From Candidatus Bipolaricaulota bacterium (GTDB taxonomy: Bacteria; Bipolaricaulota; Bipolaricaulia; M55B111), in the NCBI GenBank assembly GCA_021735245.1, contig JAIPHJ010000017.1, positions 1 to 40,031 of the forward strand: a stretch of DNA of 40,031 nucleotides, written 5' to 3'. Made by a program: the position numbers and the translations under genes. This document shows, in pieces, positions 1 to 7,913 of the stretch (position 1 is the first letter of the stretch; each line of letters begins with the position of its first letter). Below the pieces are notes generated by a model, which ran no database searches, had not been told where the DNA came from, and was given only the letters and a program-made list of their open reading frames with translations.

Positions 1-94
1 CGTCGGTTACTTCTATATCGAAGATGGCCATCGTTTTTTCACCCGATTGGTGAAGGTTTTGAGGAAGTTGAATCCCTCATGAACCTATTGTACT

Positions 95-1030
95 CTATGT
101 TTGGTAGTTGTTACAGTAAATTGACGTCACGGATTGAGGAAACTTTTTACTATTCTCAAAAACGGTATTCTGAATTTTATTGAGAGAAGAAATATCTTGT
201 TCTTTTCTTTTCAAATAACCCCACTTTTCCAGTAAGTTATTTAGATGGATTTCTCCAGATATTTCACTAAAGCCATGGTCGGACAATACAAGAACGTTCC
301 ACTCACTTCCTATTGCTTCAAGCAATTCCCCAACTACTGTATCCATAAATCGGTAAATTCTGTTGACCGCTTTTTCCCCATTTATGGTCTCATTCCAGAG
401 GTAGTGCTGAACCCAATCAATACCCATGAACACGGCCCAAAACATATCTAAGTCGTAATCTTGCAATAGGTTTAGAGCAACTTCTAACTGTTTTTGAGTA
501 AGCTCTTCAACTTCTTCAATATATTTCCCGGGAGGGTTATCCTGAGCCCCAAATCTAGGATGTATCCGATAATCTTTTTGTTGAAGCCTTTTTTTGAGTT
601 CCGAGGGATAAGTAAAGTCTCCACTCTCAGGGGAACTTATTCCCGATATAAAAAAAGGTTCGTTCTCGGGGGGAGGATAAGAGAGAGGAAAGTTCATGAC
701 GCCAACCTTCCTTTTCTGCTGGCTGAACAAATCCCAAATGGCAGGAACTTCTAACTCCACTCCGTCGCTCACAATTGGAGTTATTTCGTAGCTACCACTG
801 TCCTGTTGAACGAAATCATAAATCCCGTGTTTCCCCGGATTTACCCCTGTTACGATTGAGTTCCAAGCAAGAGGAGTCATAGGAGGGGTTGTAGATGTTA
901 AATTCCCACTAACCCCTTTTTTCGCTAGGTCTTTCAAATTTGGGAGATCTCCTGATTTCAAAAGTGGTTTCATTATAGACCAGGTAGCTGCATCTAGTCC
1001 AAGTACTATTGTTTTGCTATTCTTTCCCAT
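95..1030 (-). CDS. AlkP-superfamily phosphodiesterase/nucleotide pyrophosphatase-like protein, C-terminally truncated
   Basis: Predicted metal-dependent phospho- or sulfo-ester hydrolase of the alkaline-phosphatase superfamily, at the end of a polysaccharide locus. Seen: the N-terminal metal site GLDAA (about residue 12), the nucleophile region TPPMTPLAW and GVNPGKHG (residues 47-70), and the SDHGF metal site (about 250). At 311 residues it is much shorter than the 552-residue paralogue at 29268-30926. It ends soon after SDHGF and lacks the C-terminal GTH motif that supplies a metal-binding histidine in that paralogue. A premature stop or frameshift is likely; the 94 bases beyond the stop show no clear in-frame continuation. 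Start ATG follows AGAGGGAGC, 23 bases after the GT2 gene, probably the same operon. It is probably inactive or decaying. The family is sure; the substrate is unknown. Confidence 0.75.
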   Translation of the reverse strand: MGKNSKTIVLGLDAATWSIMKPLLKSGDLPNLKDLAKKGVSGNLTSTTPPMTPLAWNSIVTGVNPGKHGIYDFVQQDSGSYEITPIVSDGVELEVPAIWDLFSQQKRKVGVMNFPLSYPPPENEPFFISGISSPESGDFTYPSELKKRLQQKDYRIHPRFGAQDNPPGKYIEEVEELTQKQLEVALNLLQDYDLDMFWAVFMGIDWVQHYLWNETINGEKAVNRIYRFMDTVVGELLEAIGSEWNVLVLSDHGFSEISGEIHLNNLLEKWGYLKRKEQDISSLNKIQNTVFENSKKFPQSVTSIYCNNYQT

Positions 1031-1053
1031 TTGCTCCCTCTTTTTGTTTTGTA

Positions 1054-1902
1054 TTAACGTAGCAGATTTTTCATTCTCTTCGCACCCTGGAATAACTTGG
1101 GGCTTAACTTTAACGCTTTTATGAAAAAAGTTTTAGAAACATAAAGACAAAATCTGAACAAAACGATCAATTTTAACTTTAGGGGTACTAAATTAAGGTT
1201 CTTTTGGATCACTTTGCTTCGCCAAAAAATATGACTGTGAGTAGACGCAGAAGACAAACTTTCTCCGGCCGAACGATATGCGACTCCTTCTTCCCTTGTA
1301 AAGTAAAATTCGTGCTGTGCAGCCAGTCTTATTTTGAAATCCCAATCCTCATACAGTTGAAAATTGGGGTCAAAACCACCGGCCTCAATGTATTGCTCTT
1401 TTCTAAAAATTAGATCTCGGGGAACAGGTTTGCTCCTAGTTATCATTGAATAAAGAATATTCCCTTCTGGGGCATTGCATTGGTCAATTCTAGTAGATAT
1501 TTTATCCCCTTTTTTGTCAACTTTAACAATACTAGAATATGGAATTATACTTTCACTTTGTTTACTTTTTTTCTTAATTAACTCTAATTCCTTCTCTAAT
1601 TTCGTGCGAGAGAAATAGAAATCGTCACTATCGAGAGTAGAGATATATTCGTATTTTGCATCCAAAATGGCTTGATGTCTGTTTTTGGCCACTCCCAAAT
1701 TCTGCTCTCGATATATACCACGAATAAAATCGTATTCTTTTTCATAGGTTTTGATAATACTAACTGAACCATCAACAGATGCATCATCCGCAACAATTAC
1801 TTCATCGGGGATGTAAGTTTGGTTCAGCACGCTTTGCAAACAGTCCTCCAGATATTTTTCATTGTTGTAATTGGGAATTATTAATGATAAATTTAGATCC
1901 AT
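1054..1902 (-). CDS. Family 2 glycosyltransferase
   Basis: Inverting GT-A glycosyltransferase, expected to move a sugar from a nucleotide-sugar donor to a growing surface glycan on the cytoplasmic face of the membrane. Seen: N-terminal LSLIIPNYNN strand, DEVIVADDASVDGS (residues 33-46) for nucleotide binding, the DSDD metal-binding motif near residue 92, and a YEDWDFKIRLA segment near 184 typical of GT2 acceptor/base regions. Length 282 residues is usual. The C-terminal ~50 residues are hydrophobic and basic and may touch the membrane. Its neighbours are a GT4 enzyme and a flippase upstream and an AlkP-like gene downstream on the same strand, so it belongs to a polysaccharide assembly operon. 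Donor and acceptor cannot be read from the sequence. Confidence 0.9.
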   Translation of the reverse strand: MDLNLSLIIPNYNNEKYLEDCLQSVLNQTYIPDEVIVADDASVDGSVSIIKTYEKEYDFIRGIYREQNLGVAKNRHQAILDAKYEYISTLDSDDFYFSRTKLEKELELIKKKSKQSESIIPYSSIVKVDKKGDKISTRIDQCNAPEGNILYSMITRSKPVPRDLIFRKEQYIEAGGFDPNFQLYEDWDFKIRLAAQHEFYFTREEGVAYRSAGESLSSASTHSHIFWRSKVIQKNLNLVPLKLKLIVLFRFCLYVSKTFFIKALKLSPKLFQGAKRMKNLLR

Positions 1903-2044
1903 TTAATGACACAGCCTCTAATTGATATCATTTACGTAGCTATTTGCAACTACTATAAGACTGTAACAAATTTAATTTTTTGACTTAGCCATAACAAATC
2001 TATCGAACAACACTTTATCCTTTTTTATTCGTTTTAGGTATAAA

Positions 2045-3346
2045 TTACCGAAAGATCTGTAAAATAGCTTTAATCTTTGGCTTTAACTCTTTCGGAGAGG
2101 GCACGTGGCGCAGTGGAGGAAAGTACTTTCTGGTTAACCGAACTAACTCTCTCAATATTTTCAAGTCGTTTAGCGGATATTGTTTAATCGGCTCGACCTT
2201 GTTGCTTTTTCCTTCCACCACGTTTTTAAACAAGGATAGCCACTGTTTATTAATTTTCTCGTGAGAAAACTTCTCTTTCACGTACTCTATTCCGTTCTGG
2301 CCATATTCATAAGCTACATCATCATTTTTTAATAAGTACACGATATTATCAACTAAATCCTCGTCTCCTCGGCCGAGCAAACCAGTTTTCTTATGCTCGA
2401 CTGTATCCAGCCAAGCTTTGTAGGCACCAGTAACTACAGGGGTCCCAGCTGATTGAAATTCCACTGCTGATAGACCAAAAGTTTCTGTTTTACCAGTGGG
2501 GTTTACTACGCCAACCTGTGCTCTTTGCATTATTGGTATTTTCTCTCGCCCTAAGACCCCCTTGAATTCCACTGAATCTGCTACCTCCCCATTCTCATTT
2601 GACAAGTATGGCCTAATATATTCTTTTTCATATGTTTCTTCGGCAATTCCCCATCTACCAAGAGATTGGTTTCGGTTGTAAAGTTTACCACTCCCGATTA
2701 CAACCAATTTGGCCTCAGGTACTTCTGTATTAATTCTGGGCCACACTTTTGCTAATTGGTGAAATCCTTTTGCAGGCACCAAACTTCCTAAAAATACCAC
2801 AGTTTTCTGATGCTCTATGATACCCTGTGGCTGGTATGGCGTTGGATCAATTCCATTATATATCTTAGCTGCCTTATTTATAATCCTATGATCTCGAAGT
2901 CCATCCAATTGTTCTTGACCAACACAAACGAATCTCTTAACGTTTTCAGCTTTAAAAAGTTCATTTAAAGTCGCAACATTTGGTGTATTATGAGCCCAAG
3001 CAATAATTTTCAAATTGAACGAATTGATATTATCCAAAAATTCTCTTCCTTCCTCATCATTCGTGGGGCGCCAAACAAATATATCACATTCATCCTCTTC
3101 TGCCTTTTTTGCAGCCTTGGAGGGTGTTGAGGCTCTTTTAGTTCCTATATTATCCGGTAAATTACCAGTCTCATTTGTATACCAGGTAAATTTTACTTTC
3201 TCGTGGACATTTTTTTTAAAGTAATACGGCATACACACAAACATAAACTGTGTACCGCCTACCCCAGGATTACCCTTCTCGGGTTCTGTTAAGTCAACAT
3301 CGGCTATATCACGATTTTCCAGGTAGAGTCCAACTTTCATTCTCAT
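2045..3346 (-). CDS. Family 4 (GT-B) glycosyltransferase
   Basis: Retaining GT-B glycosyltransferase of the GT4 type for surface polysaccharide synthesis. Seen: glycine-rich N-terminal loop GNPGVGGTQFM, AWAHNTP and VCVGQEQ in the N-terminal domain, IYNGIDP at the interdomain hinge, the C-domain VVFLGSLVPAKGFHQL, and the donor-site FGLSAVEFQSAGTPVV with the E-x7-E arrangement. I place the start at the ATG at 3344-3346 (MRMKVGLYL) or the one two codons later. A TTG five codons upstream directly abuts an AAGGAGA sequence, too close to serve as its ribosome site. Length about 430 residues. The gene lies between flippase and GT2 genes on the same strand. The last ~70 residues are an unusual basic tail. 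Sugar specificity unknown. Confidence 0.88.
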   Translation of the reverse strand: MRMKVGLYLENRDIADVDLTEPEKGNPGVGGTQFMFVCMPYYFKKNVHEKVKFTWYTNETGNLPDNIGTKRASTPSKAAKKAEEDECDIFVWRPTNDEEGREFLDNINSFNLKIIAWAHNTPNVATLNELFKAENVKRFVCVGQEQLDGLRDHRIINKAAKIYNGIDPTPYQPQGIIEHQKTVVFLGSLVPAKGFHQLAKVWPRINTEVPEAKLVVIGSGKLYNRNQSLGRWGIAEETYEKEYIRPYLSNENGEVADSVEFKGVLGREKIPIMQRAQVGVVNPTGKTETFGLSAVEFQSAGTPVVTGAYKAWLDTVEHKKTGLLGRGDEDLVDNIVYLLKNDDVAYEYGQNGIEYVKEKFSHEKINKQWLSLFKNVVEGKSNKVEPIKQYPLNDLKILRELVRLTRKYFPPLRHVPSPKELKPKIKAILQIFR

Positions 3347-3525
3347 AAAATGCCTACACAATCTCCTTATACTTTCTTTTTATACTTTGCCTCTAATATA
3401 AGCACTTGCTTTTATAGCTAGTTGGCGCTTCCCCCGAAAAGTCGTACCAGTAGAAGTTGTTTTTTTTGTGGATCTCAGGAATTCTACCTACTCCTACTTC
3501 TAATGATTTTTTGGCCTGCACTTGA

Positions 3526-3660
3526 TTAGAATCCATTTCCGAGCTTCGCTTCAATAAAATCAATTTCCATCAGGTTTTGCAAGCTAGTGTGTCTTCTATC
3601 AGTGTTCCAGTAATCTACAAGATCGAATATATTTTTGTTTTGGAACTCATAGTAATTTAT
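3526..3660 (-). pseudogene. C-terminal remnant of an IS3-type (DDE/rve) transposase
   Basis: An open stretch of 44 codons with no start reads, in part, FDLVDYWNTDRRHTSL and ends IEAKLGNGF before a stop at 3526-3528. The run YWNTDRRHTSL matches the YNxxRxHxxL signature at the extreme C-terminus of IS3/IS481-family integrase cores. No catalytic D, D or E segment remains. It begins at a stop codon that overlaps the 3' end of the flippase gene, so an old insertion probably landed right behind the flippase. Nothing else recognisable fills 3347-3656. Family call is from this short motif only. Confidence 0.55.
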
Positions 3661-5021
3661 TTAAGAAGATTCCTAACTTCCCTATATACTCTTTTAAAAT
3701 TATATGCTCTCATGTACATAGTAAATAAGCCTCTTGATTCGGAAAAAAGAAGAATACCAAAATAATCCTGAATTGCCACGGATACTAATGTGCTCAGAGC
3801 ACTTCCAACTATACCAATTATTGGAATTAATAAAAAGTTCAAAACGAGATTCATGGAGGAACCTATTATTGTTCGAAAAAGATTAATTTTTGTAAGATTT
3901 TCTGCAACTAAATATTTAGAACTTACAACCCCAGAGAAGTTAAATAAAATTTCTCCCGCCAGAATTGAAAGTATCAGAGAGGATTTTGCGTATTCTGCCC
4001 CGTATAGCAGTCTAATTATAAACGGGGAAAGAAACACTACACCAACAGTAAAACTAATGGCCAACCAAGTTAAGAGATCTAGTAATTTCTGTAATCTTGC
4101 ATGGTATGACTCTTTATTGTTTTCTCTTGTTCGAATCAAAGCGGGAAAGACCGAATTAGATATCACTACTGCAACAAAAGACCATTTTTTTAATCTCGCC
4201 GCAGCTGCATAAATTCCTAAGGCCTCGTCTCCAATCATATTGCCTATCATTACCTGATCTATTCTGTCATGGATCGTAATAGCAGCACCCGACAGTAATA
4301 ACGGCCAGCTATCTTTCAGTAAAGACTTTGCCCATCTTAGACTAAAACTCCAATCTAAAAGCGATACACTTGAATAATTTTGAAAATAAAGTATTAGTCC
4401 TAAGGCAATGAAGAAAAAATTGATAGATATCAACCAAACAAACGCAACCAAAGGAGCTTTCAAAAGGATTAAAACTACACGAAATCCATTAATGATAAAT
4501 CTGCTGCTTAATCGGGCGAATACCGCATATTTCGATTCAACTTGAGACCTAAACCAATATACTATCACGTCGAAGGATTTAAATAAGTAACCGAAGGCAA
4601 CCAGTACAACAAAGAATTTTGATCCCGTTTCCGAGGGATTGATAATAACCACTGCCCCAATTGCAGTTATGTTCATTATAACTGAGCCAATTAATTTTAG
4701 TAAAAAGGTGGTCCCCAGAATTTGTTCTTTCTCTTTGTCGTATTTTACTAGATCCCTTACAACTACCTGATTGAGCCCAAGGGTAGAAAGAAAAGTAAAT
4801 AATGCTACAAAAGATCTAGCATAATTTAGCCTACCATAGTTGGCAGGCCCAAGATAACGGGCCACCCAAGCCCCAATGAAAATACCAAGCGCCATGTTTG
4901 TTAATTTCTCAAAGGTTAACCAGTTTACATTGGAGAAGATGCGTTGCAATGAATCGCTATTAACTACTCGCTCGTAGATGGAAGCTGGAACAAGATTTTT
5001 AAATATATTTTTTAGCATCAT
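3657..5021 (-). CDS. Wzx-like polysaccharide flippase (MATE/MOP superfamily)
   Basis: Integral membrane protein that would flip undecaprenyl-linked oligosaccharide units across the inner membrane. Seen: 454 residues with roughly 12 hydrophobic segments starting near residue 38, the N-terminal EKLTNMALGIFIGAWVARYL helix and GPANYGRLNYA loop typical of RfbX/Wzx proteins, and RIDQVMIGNMIGDEALGIYAAA near residues 253-274, a well conserved motif in this family. Length fits Wzx. Two ATG codons in tandem lie at the start and no strong Shine-Dalgarno sequence is visible. Upstream is a 550-base gap with a repeat element; downstream is a transposase remnant. Very AT-rich, like the rest of the first 5 kb, which fits acquisition by transfer. 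Confidence 0.9.
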   Translation of the reverse strand: MMLKNIFKNLVPASIYERVVNSDSLQRIFSNVNWLTFEKLTNMALGIFIGAWVARYLGPANYGRLNYARSFVALFTFLSTLGLNQVVVRDLVKYDKEKEQILGTTFLLKLIGSVIMNITAIGAVVIINPSETGSKFFVVLVAFGYLFKSFDVIVYWFRSQVESKYAVFARLSSRFIINGFRVVLILLKAPLVAFVWLISINFFFIALGLILYFQNYSSVSLLDWSFSLRWAKSLLKDSWPLLLSGAAITIHDRIDQVMIGNMIGDEALGIYAAAARLKKWSFVAVVISNSVFPALIRTRENNKESYHARLQKLLDLLTWLAISFTVGVVFLSPFIIRLLYGAEYAKSSLILSILAGEILFNFSGVVSSKYLVAENLTKINLFRTIIGSSMNLVLNFLLIPIIGIVGSALSTLVSVAIQDYFGILLFSESRGLFTMYMRAYNFKRVYREVRNLLK

Positions 5022-5221
5022 TAAGTTAAGTGGGTTTCTAATTAATTATTTAAAGGTAATTGGAAGCTCGGAGTCCGTAGTCTGTAATCTGCAAGTAAGT
5101 TTTGTCCGCAACTACTATTTCTAGCCATTACATTCAAAATTCAGGAATCTATCCTTTATTCTGTCGATTATTGATTAGATGCAACATAAGAACTTTTTAT
5201 GTCCTTGACAATTAAAATAAA
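5022..5221. other. Non-coding AT-rich spacer with a short word tract
   Basis: No gene seen. Around 5068-5095 the words tccgtagtctgtaatctgc form a degenerate short repeat like those elsewhere in the window. TTGACAATTAAAATAAAGG near 5205 resembles a promoter without good spacing. Confidence 0.4.
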
Positions 5222-5385
5222 GGAAATCGCTTTGTGCTCCCTATCCCCACTGCAAGTAGTGGGGTCTTACATTGGCACAATAAAACAGGCGATTTCCAAA
5301 AAACCACCTGGTCATAGGGCCACCTGTGAACATTGGTGGAGACCAATCCGATTCATCCCCACAGCAAGCTGTAGGATATTCTCGG
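5222..5385 (+). repeat. Double-hairpin element resembling IS200/IS605 ends
   Basis: A 9-bp inverted repeat (GGAAATCGC at 5222-5230, GCGATTTCC at 5289-5297) encloses a hairpin with stem CCCCACT (5245-5251) and AGTGGGG (5258-5264). A second imperfect hairpin, ATTCATCCCCACAGC then GCTGTAGGATATTCT, lies at 5351-5382 after GGTGGAGACCAATCCG. A related arrangement, with the same GAAATCGC/GCGATTTC pair and an ATTCAT-hairpin-TATTCT block, is at 14354-14480. ATTCATC-hairpin-TATTCT is, from memory, like the right ends and omega-RNA scaffolds of IS200/IS605/TnpB elements. No transposase or TnpB gene is present, so this would be a non-autonomous or decayed copy. Confidence 0.5.
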
Positions 5386-5578
5386 TAGTTCTTATAAAAT
5401 CGGGGTCCATAATTTAAAACCTCAGTTGACCACGAAATATCGGCATAGGTAATCGTTACATAACTGGTCTATAAAATCTAGATTTTGTTATTTTGGTTCG
5501 GTGTTTTATGGCCTATGGAACCTCCTCAATCTCAAACCGATGCAAGGCATTTGATATTGGCTACTAGTTGCTCGTTTT

Positions 5579-6700
5579 CTAATGATCCTTTTTCTTATTC
5601 ACGAACCAACCTACAAACCAATCGACCCCTTCTTCAATTGAAACTTCCGGTTGGTAATCCAATAACTCATTAGCTTTTGAAACGTCAGCGTAGGTTATGT
5701 GGACATCACCTAGTTGTTCCGGCTGCTGGTCAATTTTTGGTTCTATTCCCATTTTCTCCCCAATTAAGTGTATTAAATCTTTCAGCTGAATTGTTTCGGA
5801 ATTTCCGAGGTTGAATATTTCAAAGTTATAATCTTCTTCCAATGCGGCCATTATGCCGTCTACTATGTCGTCGACGTAGGTGTAGTCCCTTTCGGAAGTG
5901 CCATCACCGTACATTGGTAACGGCTCACCCTGGCTCATCAGGCGGGCAAATTTGTGAATTGCCATTTCTGGACGCTGGCGGGGGCCATAGACTGTGAAAA
6001 ACCGGAGGGCGGCTATTGGGATATCGTAGAGGTGATTGTAGGTCTTGCAGAACTGTTCGGCGGATTTTTTGGCGGCGGCGTATGGGGATATCTGGAGATC
6101 GGTGACGTGGTCTTCGGAAAAAGGGACCTGGTCGTTTATTCCATAAACTGAGGAAGAAGAGCCGAAGATAAACTTATCGACTTCGTGTTCTTTTGCCATC
6201 TCCAGCAGGTTGAGGGTGCCCTTTACGTCGGTGTCGACGTACTTTGTTGGGGAGACCAACGAAGGTCTTACTCCAGCCAGGGCTGCCAGGTGGGCCACTA
6301 CTTTGGGATCTGGGATTTGGGATCTGGGATCTTGGGGCTGGGATTTAAGATTTAGGATTTGGGATTTTGGGAAATCTATGGGGAGTTCTTCGTAATCTAA
6401 AGACAAACTGCGTACCTTCTCGAAATCACCGGTGAAGATGGCGTCCAGGAGATCCTTGTTTAGTATGTCGCCGGGGATTAATGTGAAATTGGAATTGTCT
6501 AATAGACCAAAAATATTTCTCTTCTTTATCTGTGGGTCGTAAAAATCATTGAAGTTATCGAGACAGATTACTTGGTGGCCCTCTTCTACTAATCTCTCGC
6601 ATAAATGTGAACCAATAAAACCTGCCCCTCCAGTGACGAGGGCACTGGGTACCTGATGCTGGGAACCTGGTACCTGGTACTGGGTACTGGTGTCAGACAT
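5579..6700 (-). CDS. NAD-dependent UDP-sugar epimerase/dehydratase (extended SDR), with word-repeat insertions
   Basis: Extended short-chain dehydrogenase, most likely a UDP-glucuronate or UDP-glucose 4-epimerase supplying sugars to the polysaccharide locus. Seen: nucleotide-binding TGGAGFIGSHL, HLAALAGVRPS, the serine motif FGSSSSVYG, catalytic YAAAKK, RFFTVYGPRQRPEMA, and DYTYVDDIVDGI. Start is the ATG at 6698-6700 behind AAGGTGAGG. Odd: the N-terminus carries QYQVPGSQHQVPS before the Rossmann strand, and about 38 extra residues, including SQILNLKSQPQDPRSQIPDP, precede the VVAHLAALAG strand. Both are translations of degenerate DNA word repeats found in non-coding parts of the window. They stay in frame and leave the catalytic motifs whole, so the enzyme may still work. 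LAGVRPS and PRQRPEMA favour the glucuronate 4-epimerase branch. Confidence 0.88.
   Translation of the reverse strand: MSDTSTQYQVPGSQHQVPSALVTGGAGFIGSHLCERLVEEGHQVICLDNFNDFYDPQIKKRNIFGLLDNSNFTLIPGDILNKDLLDAIFTGDFEKVRSLSLDYEELPIDFPKSQILNLKSQPQDPRSQIPDPKVVAHLAALAGVRPSLVSPTKYVDTDVKGTLNLLEMAKEHEVDKFIFGSSSSVYGINDQVPFSEDHVTDLQISPYAAAKKSAEQFCKTYNHLYDIPIAALRFFTVYGPRQRPEMAIHKFARLMSQGEPLPMYGDGTSERDYTYVDDIVDGIMAALEEDYNFEIFNLGNSETIQLKDLIHLIGEKMGIEPKIDQQPEQLGDVHITYADVSKANELLDYQPEVSIEEGVDWFVGWFVNKKKDH
6304..6372. repeat. GGGATTT/GGGATCT word tract inside the epimerase gene
   Basis: About nine degenerate copies of a 7-8 base word (gggatct, gggattt, ggattta) run without a stop inside the epimerase coding sequence and are translated as SQILNLKSQ and SQIPDPK. 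The same words appear outside genes at 6748-6783 and 7585-7646. Confidence 0.85.
6641..6692. repeat. GGTACCTGG word tract at the 5' end of the epimerase gene
   Basis: Degenerate copies of the word tactggg/tacctgg occupy the first codons of the epimerase and are translated as QYQVPGSQHQVPS. The same word family occurs at 8533-8563, 13083-13110, 14035-14063 and 20338-20356. Confidence 0.8.
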
Positions 6701-6747
6701 CAATCCTCACCTTGTTTTTCCTTGATGGAGTTGATTAAACCATTACA
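6700..6747 (-). pseudogene. C-terminal scrap of a four-helix-bundle (S23/IVP) protein
   Basis: The minus strand reads NGLINSIKEKQGED then stop, immediately downstream of a GGATTT word tract. It matches the C-terminal helix of the intact gene at 7961-8323 (LNGLISKINEDIE) and of the fragment at 7683-7913 (LNGLINSLKNK). Its TGA overlaps the epimerase ATG, and its last codons supply the AAGGTGAGG ribosome site of that gene. A short match, but the position next to a word tract repeats the pattern at 7547-7585. Confidence 0.5.
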
Positions 6748-6783
6748 TCTGGGATTTTGGATTTGCGATTTAGGATTTAGGGA
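6748..6783. repeat. GGATTT word tract
   Basis: Degenerate copies of gggatttt/ggattta directly abut the truncated end of the four-helix-bundle scrap at 6700-6747. Confidence 0.75.
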
Positions 6784-6819
6784 ACAAAACTCTTAACCTA
6801 CTTACTACATCTAGCCTGA

Positions 6820-7065
6820 TTAGTGAGTGGTGACCGTGTTGTCGTACGTAATGACTTCAAATTCAGTTCCCTTTTCTCTAGCCTGGGCCACTGTTTCTTC
6901 TAACTTTGAAGCGATGTCCGGGTCAATCCAGTCTTCTCCGCATTGCGAACAAATTTTTGCAGGTACTTTCCTAACGACTACTAATCCGAATTCTAAATCC
7001 ACAGTGTAGGTTGTAGTACCTTTTTTTAAATTTCCTCCACAAATGGGGCATTTTCTTTTACTCAT
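6820..7065 (-). CDS. YgiT-type zinc-finger protein (MqsA-like antitoxin N-domain)
   Basis: Eighty-one residues with two CxxC pairs, CPICGG near residue 6 and CSQCGED near residue 39, which bind zinc in the YgiT/MqsA N-terminal domain, followed by WIDPDIASKLEE. The DNA-binding HTH domain of full MqsA is missing, so this is the short form usually found beside DUF4258 proteins. It probably neutralises the upstream partner. It starts 12 bases after the DUF4258 stop, with GGGAGGAG in front of its ATG, so the two are co-transcribed toxin first, as in mqsRA. A stand-alone regulatory zinc protein is the alternative. Confidence 0.85.
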   Translation of the reverse strand: MSKRKCPICGGNLKKGTTTYTVDLEFGLVVVRKVPAKICSQCGEDWIDPDIASKLEETVAQAREKGTEFEVITYDNTVTTH

Positions 7066-7077
7066 TCTCTCCTCCCT

Positions 7078-7389
7078 CTAGTTTCTTCTGGTCTTGAAGT
7101 CTGATTCGAACTCTTCCGAAGAAGGTTCATAAACAGTAATTATATATGCAAAATTTTCTTTCGAATCCAATGCAACCACAACGTGGATCGGACGCCCATC
7201 AACTTTCTTAAAGGTTAAACAACTTGGATAAGGTGTATCGTCAGGATAATTTTCGACAACTTCTCCTTCTTTTATGACTTCTATAGCCTCTTCCTGATTG
7301 ATACCTCTTTCCGCCAGACGAGTTAAAGCGTGTTTTCTCCAAAGGTATTGTTCCTTATCAATCGCCTTTTTTAAAGCTGATAAATCCAT
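7078..7389 (-). CDS. DUF4258 protein, putative RelE/MqsR-like toxin
   Basis: About 103 residues of the DUF4258 family, thought to be compact RelE-fold ribonuclease-like toxins paired with YgiT zinc-finger antitoxins. Seen: WRKHALTRLAERGINQEEAI near residues 19-38, the EVVENYPDDTPYPSCL strand, PIHVVVALD, and a C-terminal ITVYEP strand, all typical. I choose the ATG at 7387-7389, eight bases after AGGTG; a TTG two codons earlier is also open. First gene of a two-gene unit with the YgiT gene. Toxicity is inferred from family and context only. Confidence 0.82.
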   Translation of the reverse strand: MDLSALKKAIDKEQYLWRKHALTRLAERGINQEEAIEVIKEGEVVENYPDDTPYPSCLTFKKVDGRPIHVVVALDSKENFAYIITVYEPSSEEFESDFKTRRN

Positions 7390-7546
7390 ATCCAATACAC
7401 CTAATAACTGTGATTTAGTTCCTTCTTATGTATTTAGGAGCCCCGGTGCCTCGTATTTTTAATCAGGATTCAGGATTATTTGGTTTTATGTGTTTATCTT
7501 AGTTTTATTGTTGTTGGGAATCCTATTTAGTCATTGACCTTCCCCT

Positions 7547-7585
7547 CTAAGGAATTAATCCGTTGAGCATTTTTCCGACAATTCT
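7547..7585 (-). pseudogene. C-terminal scrap of a four-helix-bundle (S23/IVP) protein, copy A
   Basis: The minus strand reads RIVGKMLNGLIP then stop. VGKMLNGLI is identical to nine residues of the intact gene at 7961-8323. Everything upstream of the match is replaced by a GGATCT/GGATTT word tract. Best read as the tail of an older family member interrupted by later insertions. Confidence 0.65.
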
Positions 7586-7646
7586 AGGATACGGGATCTG
7601 GGATCTGATATTAGGATTTAGGATTTGGGGTTTAGGATCTAGGAAA
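7585..7646. repeat. GGGATCT/GGATTT word tract
   Basis: Nine or so degenerate copies of gggatct, aggattt, ggggttt and aggatct between the scraps of four-helix copies A and B. The adjoining 7396-7546 holds no gene I can see. Confidence 0.8.
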
Positions 7647-7682
7647 CGATAATAAAAACGGTTTACTTCCTAATTGACCTCC

Positions 7683-7913
7683 TCATTTATTCTTTAGCGA
7701 ATTTATAAGGCCATTTAACATTTTACCGACGGAGTCGCAATTATCAATCAAAGATTCGTATACTCTCTGCTCAATATAGTCTAGGTCTGTAGCCAGACGT
7801 AAATGATACTTGGTTTCAGCAAGACTTCCTCTTGCTTGATATAAAAACTGGATATATTCTTTGGTTGTTTGGCGGGCCTGGCCTTCAACAATATTGGCTG
7901 GGACGGAGGATTT
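7683..7913 (-). pseudogene. 3' part of a split four-helix-bundle (S23/IVP) gene, copy B
   Basis: Without a start codon, this stretch encodes about 76 residues from SSVPANIVEGQARQ through GSLAETKYHLRLATDLDY to VGKMLNGLINSLKNK and a stop. It lines up with residues ~45-120 of the intact gene at 7961-8323 (ASIPANIAEGRGRG, GSVEETKYHLLLASDLDY, VGKMLNGLISK) but differs at many positions, so it is a diverged paralogue and not a recent duplicate. It breaks off where an AGCTAT word tract begins at 7914. The missing N-terminal part is found on the far side of the intact gene, at 8341-8496. Confidence 0.85.

Noticed and set aside
1-30. Possible gene start ATG (MAIFDIEVTD) on the minus strand at the left edge
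   Set aside because: Only ten codons visible and no ribosome site; could equally be a frame-shifted continuation of the AlkP-like gene.
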